Positions 10,160-20,490 of a stretch of DNA of 64,000 nt are shown one piece after another (the stretch's first letter is position 1; each line of letters begins with the position of its first letter). The stretch is taken from NCBI RefSeq assembly GCF_954871325.1, contig NC_088775.1, positions 67,123,561-67,187,560 on the forward strand, read 5' to 3'. The DNA is from Gordionus sp. m RMFG-2023 (taxonomy: Eukaryota > Nematomorpha > Gordioida > Chordodea > Parachordodidae). The translations under genes were made by a program, and so were the position numbers. A model generated the notes under the pieces. That model saw nothing but the letters and a program-made list of their open reading frames with translations. It did not search any database and was not told the DNA's origin.

Positions 10160-13100
10160 CAGAGACCTGAAGAGGTACCATTTGCACGGCCCGGCCCGGT
10201 TTTAAAATTTTTAGGCCCGGCCCGGCCCGGATATTTTAAAAAAAATTTTTACGGCCCGGCCCCGCCCGGATTAAAAAATTTAAGGCCCGGCCCGGCCCTG
10301 ATATTTTTTTAAAAATTTTTTTACGGCCCGGCCCGGAATTTAAAATTTAAGGCCCGGCCCGGCCCTGATATTTTTTTAAAAATTTTTTTACGGCCCGGCC
10401 CGGAATTTAAAATTTAAGGCCCGGCCCGGATATAAGTATATTTCATATTTTATTCAGATATTTAATTACAAATTGATACTATAAAAAATTTGTGCAAATA
10501 ATATTTTTGAATATAAAAGATTCTATTTGTGATTTTTAATTTTTATTTAAAAAATACATGTAAAAAGCTAATATTTTGAGAATATTATATTAAATTTATA
10601 AAAATTATAAAACTGTTATTTATAAAAATGGATATTTTGAGCATATACTATATTTTATATTGCATTTATAAAAATAAAACTAATATTCATAAAAATGGTA
10701 ATAATATTTTGAGCATATACTATATTTTATATTGCATTTAAAAATAATAAAACTAATATATAATTTATAAAAATGGAAAATATTTTGAGAATATAATATA
10801 TTCTATTTAATTTACTATTTAATTTATAAAGTAAAAATAAATCGCTATTTAAAAAAATGCATGTATAATAAATAGTATTTTGAAAATATAATCAAATTGC
10901 ACAATATTAATATAATTTATTTTATAATATAAATTTTTAACAAAAGAAGATAATTGTATTATATAATATATTGTAAAAAAAAAAAAAAAAACTTTCATGA
11001 CTCAAGGTAAAATATAATAAATGCAATAAATATTTGACAGTTTGCAAAGTAAAAAACCAGCATGATTGACGAAACCCTATACTCAAGAAAGATATTAAAA
11101 ATTCACAAATTATCATGAAGAAAGAAAAGCATATCTACCTTTTCAGGTTGAAGATTACTTCTTCTTTCTTCAAGAATTCTTCCTGTAGTGGAAAAATTCC
11201 GTTCACAGCTTGCACTTGAAGCAGGAATAGCCAATACCCGTTTCGCCAATTTTGCTAAGATTGGGAATTCGCTTTGATGAGAAGCCCACCACTCTAACAA
11301 ATTATCCACCTTAAATGTTTCATCTATTTTTTTATTTATGTAATTATAATATTCATCATCGGGTATTGACATATTACCAGAATTACTATCGCCCCATTTG
11401 TCATAAAACGATTCAGTTTGTTTAACAACAGTCGTAATTTGACTGGTCGATGGTATTTCATTTACTTCCTGAGCCTCTTGTGATTTAATATAATCTTTTA
11501 TATAGTTTTCCGTCATCTTGCGATCTGTCCCTGACAGCATACGTAATTGTTTGAATTTGGGACAGAGAAAAAGAGAAATAAAATGATACTTGTGTAAAAC
11601 AAATTTTTCAATTAAAAAATGCTTTATATTAAGTAATATCAATTTTATTTCTCTTTTTTCGCTTTGAAAGGTATTACAAACTTCAAGAAGTTCATAATAC
11701 CATATTACCACTTTAAAAAGAGTACAAGAGTCCAACTGTAACTCAACAATAGCTCTGTTAAAATTCTCAAGAATGTTGACTAGATCCTGAAGGATCGGAA
11801 AGTCTATAATATAATACTTTTCCGATCCCCCTTGTTCTAGAAGAACTTTTTTAATTTCTTCATTTTGAGAATAAACAGAATTGAGCATACTGTATTTAGA
11901 GTACCAGCGGACTTCTATATCTTGATAAAGGGCTTTTAAATGCTGGCATTTATTACTTTGTTTTAAATGCCCCACTAATATTTTAGTATTATCTATTGTT
12001 GATTTTATTAATGGGGCATTACTTTTCAAATATTTGGAGTTAAATGAATTTCTTAAAATTGTATTTAATAAATGACAAGAACAATTTAATCGTTCATTTA
12101 ACTCCAATGCTTTTATAATATTTTTACCTTGGTCTGTAACAAAAATTATATTAATAAAATCGTTATTGTTAAAACTAAAATTATGAAAATTTTTTAATAG
12201 TTCATCCTTAACTACTTGGCTAGTCTTAGACACTTCTTTAAATTTAGCGGTAAATAGGTTTCTCTTCACTAACTTCCAGTCATCTGATATATAGTGCATG
12301 TTAACTGTTATAAACGAGTTCTTTTTATGGTCATCGCACCATATATCAGTGGAAGCAGCCATAAATCGATTCTTGATTACTGGGGCAATAGTATCAACCA
12401 AAATGGTTCTTATTTTATTACATTTTTCTTTAAGGTGGCGTGATAGAGTGGTGGGATGTGAAATTAATGAGTTGATATCTATTTTACCATATGTTGCCCC
12501 AACATCGACTAGAGCCTGGCTGAATTCAAGAAACCCATTCCCAGCTATCATTTCGTAAGGTCTAATATCTTTTGCGCAAAGTGTTAAGGAATGATCTATA
12601 AATTTTTGTTTTAAATATTTCATATTACATTTATAAGTGGGTTTTTCAGGTGTAAAAAAAATTTATTAATTTTCATGGATTTACCATCACATTTATGTCT
12701 TTTTAAATGTGATGTACCATGGTTATAATTATAAGATAATAAATTTGAGCAATTTATGCATTGCACATAGCCAATATTTTTTTTATTATTATTATCTATG
12801 ATTATTTTAAATTTAGTCCAAATATCAGATTTTAAAGTATTATTAGTATTTTTAAAAGAATAAATATTATTTTTAATTTTGTCAATTATATCATTAGTGT
12901 TTTGTGCCATGATATTCCTTTTATTGATTGTTTTGGAAATATTCTAAAAATTTAGATATGAATTATAAGATTTATATTTAATATTAATTTTTACTTTAGC
13001 TTCTTGAATGCTTAAAATTGATTGAGTATCACTAATTCTAATGATAATAAATATTAATTAATTATTTATATCTTACATTGATTATAAATATCTAATATCA

Positions 13101-13825
13101 ATATTTATTAAATAATGTAGATTGAAATTATTATATTTATTTATTATAATAAATTTAAACTGAATATTATAGTTATAAGAAAAAGTATGTTATTAAAATT
13201 TTATATTATTTACAAAAAGATTCAATCTAATTTGAAATAGATTTTATAAACTAATATATGAAGCTAAAAAATATCAATGTACATTTTTATTTTAAGAGAA
13301 TAATTCAAATTTTGAAATCATTTATTCTGAAAATTTTATCAATGTTTAAATTTAATTTTACAGTAAGATAAAATTATTAGCAAAATAGAATTTTTTATTA
13401 CTTAAATCTGTTTATGGGATATATCCACTTCTAAACTATTCTTCTAACACAACTGTTCTAAGTCTAACTTCTAAGTAAGTAATTTAAAATGGAGTTTTCC
13501 GGTATCTTTCAGGAAATTAATAATTAGATCGATCTGTGGGTGTTAGGTAGTGTTAACCATCACCCAATATTATATTAATCATAACTATAATATAATATAA
13601 TCTTATAACCAATAACTCATAATGTAAAATTTTTTATAAAAAATATTAAGGCCCGGCCCGGCCCGGGTTTAAAAATCTTAGGCCCGGCCCGGATATATTT
13701 AAAAAAAATTTTTTAGGCCCTGCCCGGATATGTTTAAAAAAAAATTTTTTAGGCCCGGCCCGGCCCGGGTATATTTAAAAAATTTAAAATACGGCCGGGC
13801 TTAGGGCCGGGCTTGCAGGTCTTTG
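10160..13825 (-). mobile_element. Nearly complete hAT transposon with GGCCCGG subterminal repeats
   Basis: Perfect 8-bp TSD ATTTATAC at 10152-10159 and 13826-13833. Terminal inverted repeats are CAGAGACCTG(C/A)AG. Both subterminal regions (10180-10435, 13650-13815) are ladders of GGCCCGGCCCGG alternating with TTAAAAAATTTTT, a sharp GC contrast with the surrounding sequence. It encodes a BED-finger transposase on the minus strand. It sits at the very start of the long-TIR transposon's coding region. Shorter relatives: 5998-6334, 27192-29032, 38122-39988, 60152-60443. Confidence 0.9.
11103..12910 (-). pseudogene. hAT transposase with N-terminal BED zinc finger, one frameshift
   Basis: The N-terminal part (12620-12910) holds a BED finger: WTKFKIII, CINCSNLL, then HLKRHKC. 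The main part (11103-12623, about 506 residues) begins after the frame change and includes STDIWCDDHKKNSFITVNMH and FVTDQGKNIIKALELNERLNCSCHLLN of the RNase H-like core, RWYSKYSMLNS, and the C-terminal dimerisation block (LEWWASHQSEFPILAKLAKR, SASCERNFSTTGRI, LEERRSNLQPEKVDMLFFLH). The two parts meet at an 8-base A/T run at 12654-12661. A one-base gain or two-base loss there would keep a TPEKPTYKC linker in frame, so this is a single homopolymer indel in an otherwise family-length protein of about 600 residues. It is the best-preserved transposase here and a possible source for the shorter copies. Confidence 0.85.
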
Positions 13826-14025
13826 ATTTATACATTATCGATAATTTTAAGAAGAAAAATAATTAATATCAAAATATTTGTAAAATAAAAATTAATTAAT
13901 ATTGGGCAGGTGCATGAAAATTAACTTTTATCTTTCAACAATTCTTAACTATCTTTTTAGGAAATTTAATCATTTATTATAAAAACCTAATTTTTACAAG
14001 TTATTAATATAGCAATAATAACAAG

Positions 14026-14438
14026 TAGTGATCTGCATTGGGCCTAATTTTTTAAGCCTGGTCCGGCCCGAAATTTTTTTTAAAAAAGTTTTGCCGGCCC
14101 GAACCCGAAATTTTTTTTAAAAAAATTTACCGACCCGGCTCGAATTTATTTAAATATAGGAATTAATTTTTTAATTACTCAAAATAAAAGACATATGTTA
14201 TATGTCGTTTAGTTTCATTTCAATAAATAAAATCAAATATTTTTATTTTACATTAAAAAATTAAATAAAAAATGATAAATTTATATATATTTAAAAAAGT
14301 TTCCAAGGTCCGACCCGACCCGGCCCGAATTTTTTTTAAAAATACTAGGCCCGGCCCGAACCCGATTATTTTAAATAGAATTAGGCCCGAAGCCCATCCA
14401 GGTCCGGTACGGGCCAGGCCTAACTTTGCAGATCTCTA
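14026..14438. mobile_element. Short hAT-type MITE, copy 2 of 3
   Basis: It starts TAGTGATCTGCATTGGGCC and ends ..GCAGATCTCTA. The flanking 8-mers ATAACAAG (14018-14025) and ATAATAAG (14439-14446) differ at one base. Subterminal GGCCCGA units alternate with A/T runs. It lies inside the long-TIR transposon, between the hAT at 10160-13825 and the right TIR. No coding capacity. Confidence 0.72.
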
Positions 14439-15291
14439 ATAATAAGTAAGCCTATCAAACGATCTATATAATATTTTTTCTTGATAGTAATGCTGGAAAA
14501 TCTTATTATTTATGTTTAAAAGTGAAAAAAATAATTATTATAACAAAACACGTTATTTTATAAAGGAGCGCCATCTATTTTTGAAAAAATTAGTTATTTT
14601 TTGATTTTTTAAATCGTAATAACTAAAAAACCCATGGCTCTTCCAAGTTTAAATTTTTTTATGAATAGATATTAGGTTAGAGAATAAGAAAATATTTAAT
14701 TTAAAAAAATTTGAAAAGCGAAACACCTGGAATTTTTATGTTAAAAATTTATAACGTAAATAAAAACCGCAACAATATTATTTCAAAAAAATCCTTAATA
14801 TTTAATAAAAGGCCTTTAATAGAGTTACAAAATGACATATAACTTATATTTTTAAAATATTATTTTTTTAACTTATCTCAATTTCAAAAAATCGTATTTT
14901 TCGAAAAAAGGTCATTTTTGGCACTTTTGACCATTGATATCTCTGGAACTATGAGTACTATTAAGCTAAAATTTTGAATTCGATGCTTTCAGATGATATT
15001 CTCTTAGCATACAAAATTTTATCGAAATTAAAAAGGTCAACCGAAAAGTTATCGATTTCGTATGGAATTACCCGATAACATCTTTATGTAACAATTTTTT
15101 ATTTATTTTTAGCAATAATTGATTTCAAAATTTTGATCAGACAAACAAGAGCGCTTAGTGCTCAACATAGCTGGTTAAATAATGGGATGTTAATAATATA
15201 GTATTTGAATAATAAATAAAATCTATAATGAAATTCTCTTTAAAATTTTGTTATTGGATAAATCCTGGCTACGCCACTATTTCATATATAT

Positions 15292-16880
15292 GATGAATTC
15301 CATATCAATTCAACAAAAAAAAGTCGATTCTCAACCCGACCCCTTTCAATTTTTCATAAATTTTGCATATTGATAGTATATACTATAACTAAGAAAAAAA
15401 TGAATATTTTACAATATAGCGTCAGTAAAATAATATCTGTATGGGCTGCCTGCTTACATATCGCCCCAGGACATCATTCTTGGTTATACTCAATTGATTT
15501 TTTAATTTTAATCACAATACTATACATATTTTTATTAAAAATTATATATTATAAAAATATTTTAATATAATGCCATCTATATTACATTTTTTTATTTATA
15601 AAAATAATAAAAATTCAAATAAAATTAAAAAAATAAAAATGGCTATCGAGATTTTTTATTAAATCGTTTAATATAAAGGTAATATACATTTTTTATCAGA
15701 AAAAGAATAAATTTTAGCCACTCTATCAAATCTTTATTTCAAGAAGAGGATCAATTTTATTTGAAATAAATAAAATGCACCTGCGTTGTGCTTTAAATAA
15801 TCTGATATAACCACTAAATATACATGCTTTATTATGTTATCCTCACGTTAATTAAAATTTGGAAGTATTGGTCCAATTAAATCCTTTTGCATGGTCCTGC
15901 ACTACAAATGCTTAGTTTTCTGAAAAATCAGCAATATCCAAAAATTTCTCCAAAATTTAAATAGGATTTTAAAAAGTTTCGAAATAATGTTTGTCGTGAA
16001 GCTATAAACGAATGAGGAACCAAATTGTTTAATCTTTCAATTAAATAATCTACAAATTCGTTGGCTGATTATAAGTGTTTCTAGGTTAGTTTGATCAACT
16101 TTTAATGGTATATAATCTATAGAATTTGCCTCAAATAATATAATTTCTTTTAATTTTGAAGATATGGGGCAAATTTTATTGTTGAATTTTAGTAGATTAT
16201 TTTATGCTAAATAAAATATTTAACAGATTTGGCAAAGTAATTTTGAGACGAAATTTAACTAGTGTTAAATAAAGCACATAATCCCAGCCACCTCTCAAAA
16301 ATTTTGATAAAAATATTAAAAAAAGAGTAAGGGCCTATCATTTAGACATAATTTTTAAATAAACATTTTTCATAACTACTCATTAAATTTAAATATGATG
16401 ATATTTTTGCTAAATTTGATCAATTCTAGCTATATAAAGAGTCATAACTCCTAAACCCATGTTCATCCCAGTCTAGAATTTTGTACAAATAATATAAAGC
16501 AGTGTGATATCTACAGGAAAAAAATTTTGAAAAAAAATACTTTTTTTTTCTATGGCCATTTCCGATTTTATACATCCGGTTTCCGATATTAATCAGATTT
16601 CTATTATATATATTTTTATCTCATATTAAAGAACTATTATTAAGCTACATAATAAAATTTAAATTATTTCTCTAACATAATTATTTCTTAAGATATTTGA
16701 AAATTAAAATGTACCATTTTTCCGCGCTTTAAACGCTCATATCTATGCGGATAAACAGTGTTGGAAGGTAAAATTTCATTTTTTTCTTAGTTATAGTATA
16801 TATACTATCAGTATGCAAAATTTAAGAAAAATTGAAAGGGGTCGGGTTAAAACCTTGGTTGATTTGATATGGAATTCACC
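15292..16880 (-). mobile_element. Second, smaller element of the DFSEN/FSDG transposase group
   Basis: Inverted ends of about 100 bp read GATGAATTCCATATCAATTC at 15292 and, inverted from 16880, GGTGAATTCCATATCAAATC. They resemble the right tip of the long-TIR element (GGGTAATTCCATACGAAATC). The flanks are ATATATAT-like on both sides. On the minus strand at about 15770-16110 there are decayed pieces with NEFVDYLIERLNNLVPHSFI, LNFGEIFGIADFSEN, FVVQDHAKGFNW and HVYLVVISDYLKHNAGAF. This is the central part of the same transposase family, the very portion missing from 8309-10159. It contains several stops and frame changes and is non-autonomous now. Confidence 0.6.
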
Positions 16881-17057
16881 ATATATATTATTTAAACAAA
16901 GTTTTTTAAAATCGCTATTTTTTATTCTTTAAATTTATTAACAATTATAGTCAAACCAATACTAAAACAAGAAATAGAAAATATAAAAAACTCAATATAA
17001 TACTTTGAACCAAAACCAATATTTTGTTAATCTTGGAATTTAAATGTTGGTTCCCAG

Positions 17058-17280
17058 TAGTGTTGTTAAACGGCTCATTTTGAGCCTATTTTTAAAAACG
17101 GCTAACTCAGTGTTTTATCTAGAAAAATATTATGCAAGCCTGATAATTTTGCTCATAGAAGGAGCAAAGGTCTAGACATATAGTATCGAAATTTCGAGGC
17201 TTAGTCAATATTTTTCTGGCGAAAATATTGAGTTAGCCGTTTTTAAAAATCGGCTCAAAACGAGCCGTTTAACAACATTC
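17058..17280. mobile_element. Palindromic MITE, copy 1 (TAGTGTTGTTAAACGGCTC)
   Basis: About 220 bp, almost wholly palindromic: TAGTGTTGTTAAACGGCTCA at the left and the complement at the right, with ..AAAAACGGCTAACTCA.. arms around a short loop. It can fold into a long hairpin. A closely related copy lies at 17661-17882 and a damaged one at 52464-52652. The TSD of this copy is not clear. Confidence 0.7.
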
Positions 17281-17316
17281 AGCCCAATACTGTAGTATAA
17301 TTTAATTGCTTATATT

Positions 17317-18223
17317 TAGGGCTGTGCCGATCCACATATTTTTTACCGATCCGATATTGCTTCAAAACCGATACTGATACCGATCCGATATTTATATTGA
17401 TTTTTCGCCACCCCCCTGTGAACCAAATGTAATTAAGAAATCAATATTTTTTATGCAAAAAATCAAATTATGCATTTAATTTAATTTTTTTATTTCTACA
17501 ATTAAGACTATAATTTAAAAAATTATATTTGATAATATATCCATTTATTTTGGTATGAATTACAAAATTGTATTTAATATATAAAATTATAATATACTAG
17601 ATTTTTTAAAATAAATACAAGCCTCTTGATTTTCTGGCAATAAGCTTCTACGATATGGAGTAGTGTTGTTAAATGGCTCGTTTTGAGCCGATTTTTAAAA
17701 ACGGCTAACTCAATATTTTGTCCAGAAAAATATTACGCAAGCCTCAAGAATTTGCTCATAGAAGGAATAAAGGTCTAGGCATATATTATCGAAATCTCAA
17801 GACTTAGGCAATATTTTTCTGGCTAAAATATTGAGTTAGCCGTTTTAAAAATCGGCTCAAAATGAGCCGTTTAACAACACTAATATGGAGTATCTATATC
17901 CCCTGCCATACTGAAGATAAACTCAGATGATTCCGCAGAATTAAAACTTTGGGTGTTCCTTTCTATTTTAATAAAAAAAACTTTTAAATTATATAAATCT
18001 ATTTTAAAAAAGAATAAAATTTAGAGGGTGTTGAGCATTTGCATTGTTTAAGAAAAAATTATTTAGAAAATATTATAATAATGTAAAATAAATACACATA
18101 ACATAAAATAACAAAAAAAAGAAAAGTAAAAAATCGGATCGGTTTTTTACATTATCCGATATTTTGGAAAACGCTAAATATCGGTGCTGATCCGATCCGA
18201 TATTTAATATCGACATCGCCCTA
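17317..18223. mobile_element. Non-autonomous hAT with CCGATCCGATA subterminal repeats
   Basis: Perfect 8-bp TSD CTTATATT at 17309-17316 and 18224-18231. The tips are TAGGGCTGTGCCGATCC and, inverted, TAGGGCGATGTCGATATT. CCGATCCGATAT-type repeats fill both ends (17335-17405, 18125-18215). The centre is AT-rich and non-coding. It was itself hit by the palindromic MITE at 17661-17882. Confidence 0.82.
17661..17882. mobile_element. Palindromic MITE, copy 2, with perfect TSD
   Basis: 222 bp, hairpin-forming, with a perfect 8-bp TSD ATATGGAG at 17653-17660 and 17883-17890. The tips are TAGTGTTGTTAAA and its complement TTTAACAACACTA, the same tips as the 12-kb element at 37352-49302. It is nested in the hAT at 17317-18223, so it is the younger of the two. 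Confidence 0.88.
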
Positions 18224-18862
18224 CTTATATTTTAATTCTATGTTTCAAAATATTATGAAAGAATATTGTAATGTAAAATAATGAAATATTAATTTATCTT
18301 TTTACCTTCAAATGCTTTTTTGAGTTTGAACTGCTGGACATCGAGGTTGAAATATTTATGTTGGGATATAATTTACAATTACAAAGTGTAGATTTGTTAC
18401 CTTTTCTTTATTGGTTTAAAATATATTTCAAATTGGGAAGGGTTAAATCATCTTCATCTGATATTCTTAAAATAAATTATAAGAATAATAATATCATTAT
18501 TAACATTTACTTTGAATATTAATTTCGAGAGAAAATTTAACAACGAGAATTTAAAATAAAAATGAGAACTCGGCTTAAATTATTTATATTAAGAATTAAA
18601 AAATAAATAAAAGTAATTTTATAATTGTGTTTTTCTTTTTGTTGATATTTTTTAAGAAAACATATAAAATAACGTTTCAAAAAAAGAAACGCGTTACCGT
18701 TACCTCTAGAAGAAGGTAACGAATGACGTTACTTTTTTGATGTTACTTCACAGCACTACTTTATTTAAATATAAAGAGTAGAAAAAAACTATGATTTAGT
18801 TTAGAAACATTTAATAATTAAGGATTTTCTAAATATTCAAAAAATTTTAATTTATTTCCATA

Positions 18863-19367
18863 CAGGGCTTCGAACCCAACTGAGCTGCGAAACCGGAACC
18901 AACAGTTATAAAGAAAATATAAAAAGAGCGAACCGAACTGTTATAAATATTTTTTAAACCGATTCATAACGATTTTAAAAATAATTAATTATAAATCATT
19001 GACCTAAATTTAAAATTTAAATTCGTATTTTCTTTTCAAATTAAAATTTTTTTACAATTAAATACCTATTATCTTATCAATCAATACCTAGTTTATTGTT
19101 TTTACTTTATATACTCAATTTAATAGATTAGGCAAATCACTAGTTAATTAGATAAGAAATGATCTTCATAGTTAAATTAAATAAGGTATTATAAAAATAT
19201 AAATTCAGAACATTTTTCTCTAAGATATATATATAGTTTAGGATTAATTTTTTTAAAATATATAATAGGAACGAACCGAAAAGAATCGTTATAAATTCGA
19301 AACCAACCCGATATGAATTCTTTAAAAAAAACGAACCGAACGGCTATACTTAACAGTTCGAAGCCCT
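18863..19367. mobile_element. Short inverted-repeat element with GAACCGAAC repeats
   Basis: It starts CAGGGCTTCGAACC and ends, inverted, AGGGCTTCGAACTG. CGAACCGAAC and CGTTATAAAT motifs recur near both ends (18895-18975, 19270-19345), the usual pattern for non-autonomous hAT elements in this window. No clear 8-bp TSD was found, so the superfamily is inferred. Confidence 0.55.
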
Positions 19368-20490
19368 CATATCATTTTTTTATCTTTTTCTGACTAATTT
19401 AGATTCCAGTAAGCGGAAAAACATTTCAGGAAATTTTTTTTAAAAGTGAAACAATTATTTATCCTTCAAAAATTCAATTCTATGTATGCCCAAATTAAAC
19501 TTAAAACATCATGATATTTATTTTTTTTAAATTAGGTATATGGCTACCAATGTTGGCTGCTAGTGAAGGGGGAGTGCAACTGTTTATTTGGGAGGGCTAA
19601 TATTTTTTTGAAATAAAATGAATAGTTAGGCACTCTTGCTATGAAAATTTGTAAATATAAATATACAAAATAATACTATAATATAACGATAAATTTCAAC
19701 ATTAATGAATTAAAAGATACATTTGAGATTTTTTTTATATGCCATTAAGACTAAATTTTATCTGTCATTGACTCTACACAATTGAAAGTATAATGTCAAT
19801 GTTAGAATAATAAATTAAAAGGTGTACCTGAGTACCTCCTGGTGCCTAAAGGTGGTTCAATTTCACCCCAGTAGGAAAATTGTTCAAAAGAATGTTTATC
19901 CTTTTTATATATTATTTTAATATATACGCCATAATATACGCAATAGTTTTTTTCGCTATATAAAATAGCAAAGCTCTGCTTGGATTCTTTCAAATCCCAT
20001 CTAATTGGGTTAAGAAATTGGGGGCAACGAAGAGAGAAGCCCGTACACCGTTTTTAAGAATTCTGCAGTTACCCATGCGCGCAAGAGGCAAACCGCGAAA
20101 TAAATGAATAGATAAACGCCCTTACCTTATTAAATAAAAGTAATGTTATGGAAAGGGAAAAGTATAGGCAAGGTTAAAATCAACTTTTATCATTGTTAAT
20201 GTCGAAAGAGACACCTGAAATAAAAAATAGGATTAAATAATTATAATAATATCAATACAAGACGATCGATTATTATTAATTTCAATATCTGCTTATATCA
20301 CATTTTCAATTTTAGTGTAAAGTGTATGGACCCCATTTTGGGAAATCCCATAAAATCTATTCGATTTAAAGTTTTCAACATTTCTCTAATTATTTTTTCT
20401 TCTTTGGATCGATTTTAACATTTGACTAGACTATAGACATGAATATATGACATATTTTTTGAAATCCACATTAAATTAATCAAAAATAAT
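19368..20490. other. AT-rich stretch with one GC/CpG-richer patch
   Basis: No recognisable gene. At about 19980-20110 there is a patch with several CpG (GCGCGCAAGAGG, CCGCGAAAT) that stands out from its surroundings. On the minus strand it contains a short open frame starting MGNCRILKN. It could be a promoter or 5' exon of a host gene, or part of an unrecognised repeat. Confidence 0.3.

Larger units (their letters stand above)
7450..15073 (-). mobile_element. Long-TIR DNA transposon with an unclassified DFSEN/FSDG transposase
   Basis: Terminal inverted repeats of about 580 bp (7450-8027 and 14488-15073) match closely throughout; the right tip reads, inverted, GGGTAATTCCATACGAAATC. The flanks share GATA immediately outside both tips, suggesting a 4-bp TSD. 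The minus strand between the TIRs carries the transposase pieces. Two later insertions interrupt it: a hAT at 10160-13825 and a MITE at 14026-14438; without them it is about 3.5 kb. The long TIRs contain a motif (CTCATAGTTCCAGAGATATC) also seen in weaker form in the neighbour at 15292-16880. I cannot place it in a standard superfamily. Confidence 0.75.
1836..18758. mobile_element. Small hAT-type element expanded to 16.9 kb by nested insertions
   Basis: The left end reads TAGTGCTGTAAACGTTATTA and the right end, inverted, TAGTGCTGTGAAGTAACATC. Both are followed by repeats of a GTTACCGTTAC / AACGCGTTAC motif. The flanks are identical 8-mers, CTTTATTT at 1828-1835 and 18759-18766. After removing every insertion recognised inside it (2070-7398, 7450-15073, 15292-16880, 17058-17280, 17317-18223) only about 1.2 kb of AT-rich, non-coding sequence remains, so it was probably a non-autonomous hAT. 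A shorter relative with the same tip (TAGTGCTGTAAACATTTC) lies at 20491-21870. The TSD is AT-rich, so chance agreement is not negligible, but the tip and subterminal motif match independently. Confidence 0.68.

Noticed and set aside
15370-15570. 66-residue hydrophobic open frame as a small membrane protein
   Set aside because: It lies in and next to the terminal repeat of the element at 15292-16880 and has no family match; composition alone explains it.
18863-19367. Assignment to hAT from an 8-bp TSD
   Set aside because: The flanking bases do not duplicate convincingly, so only the inverted ends and internal motifs are claimed.
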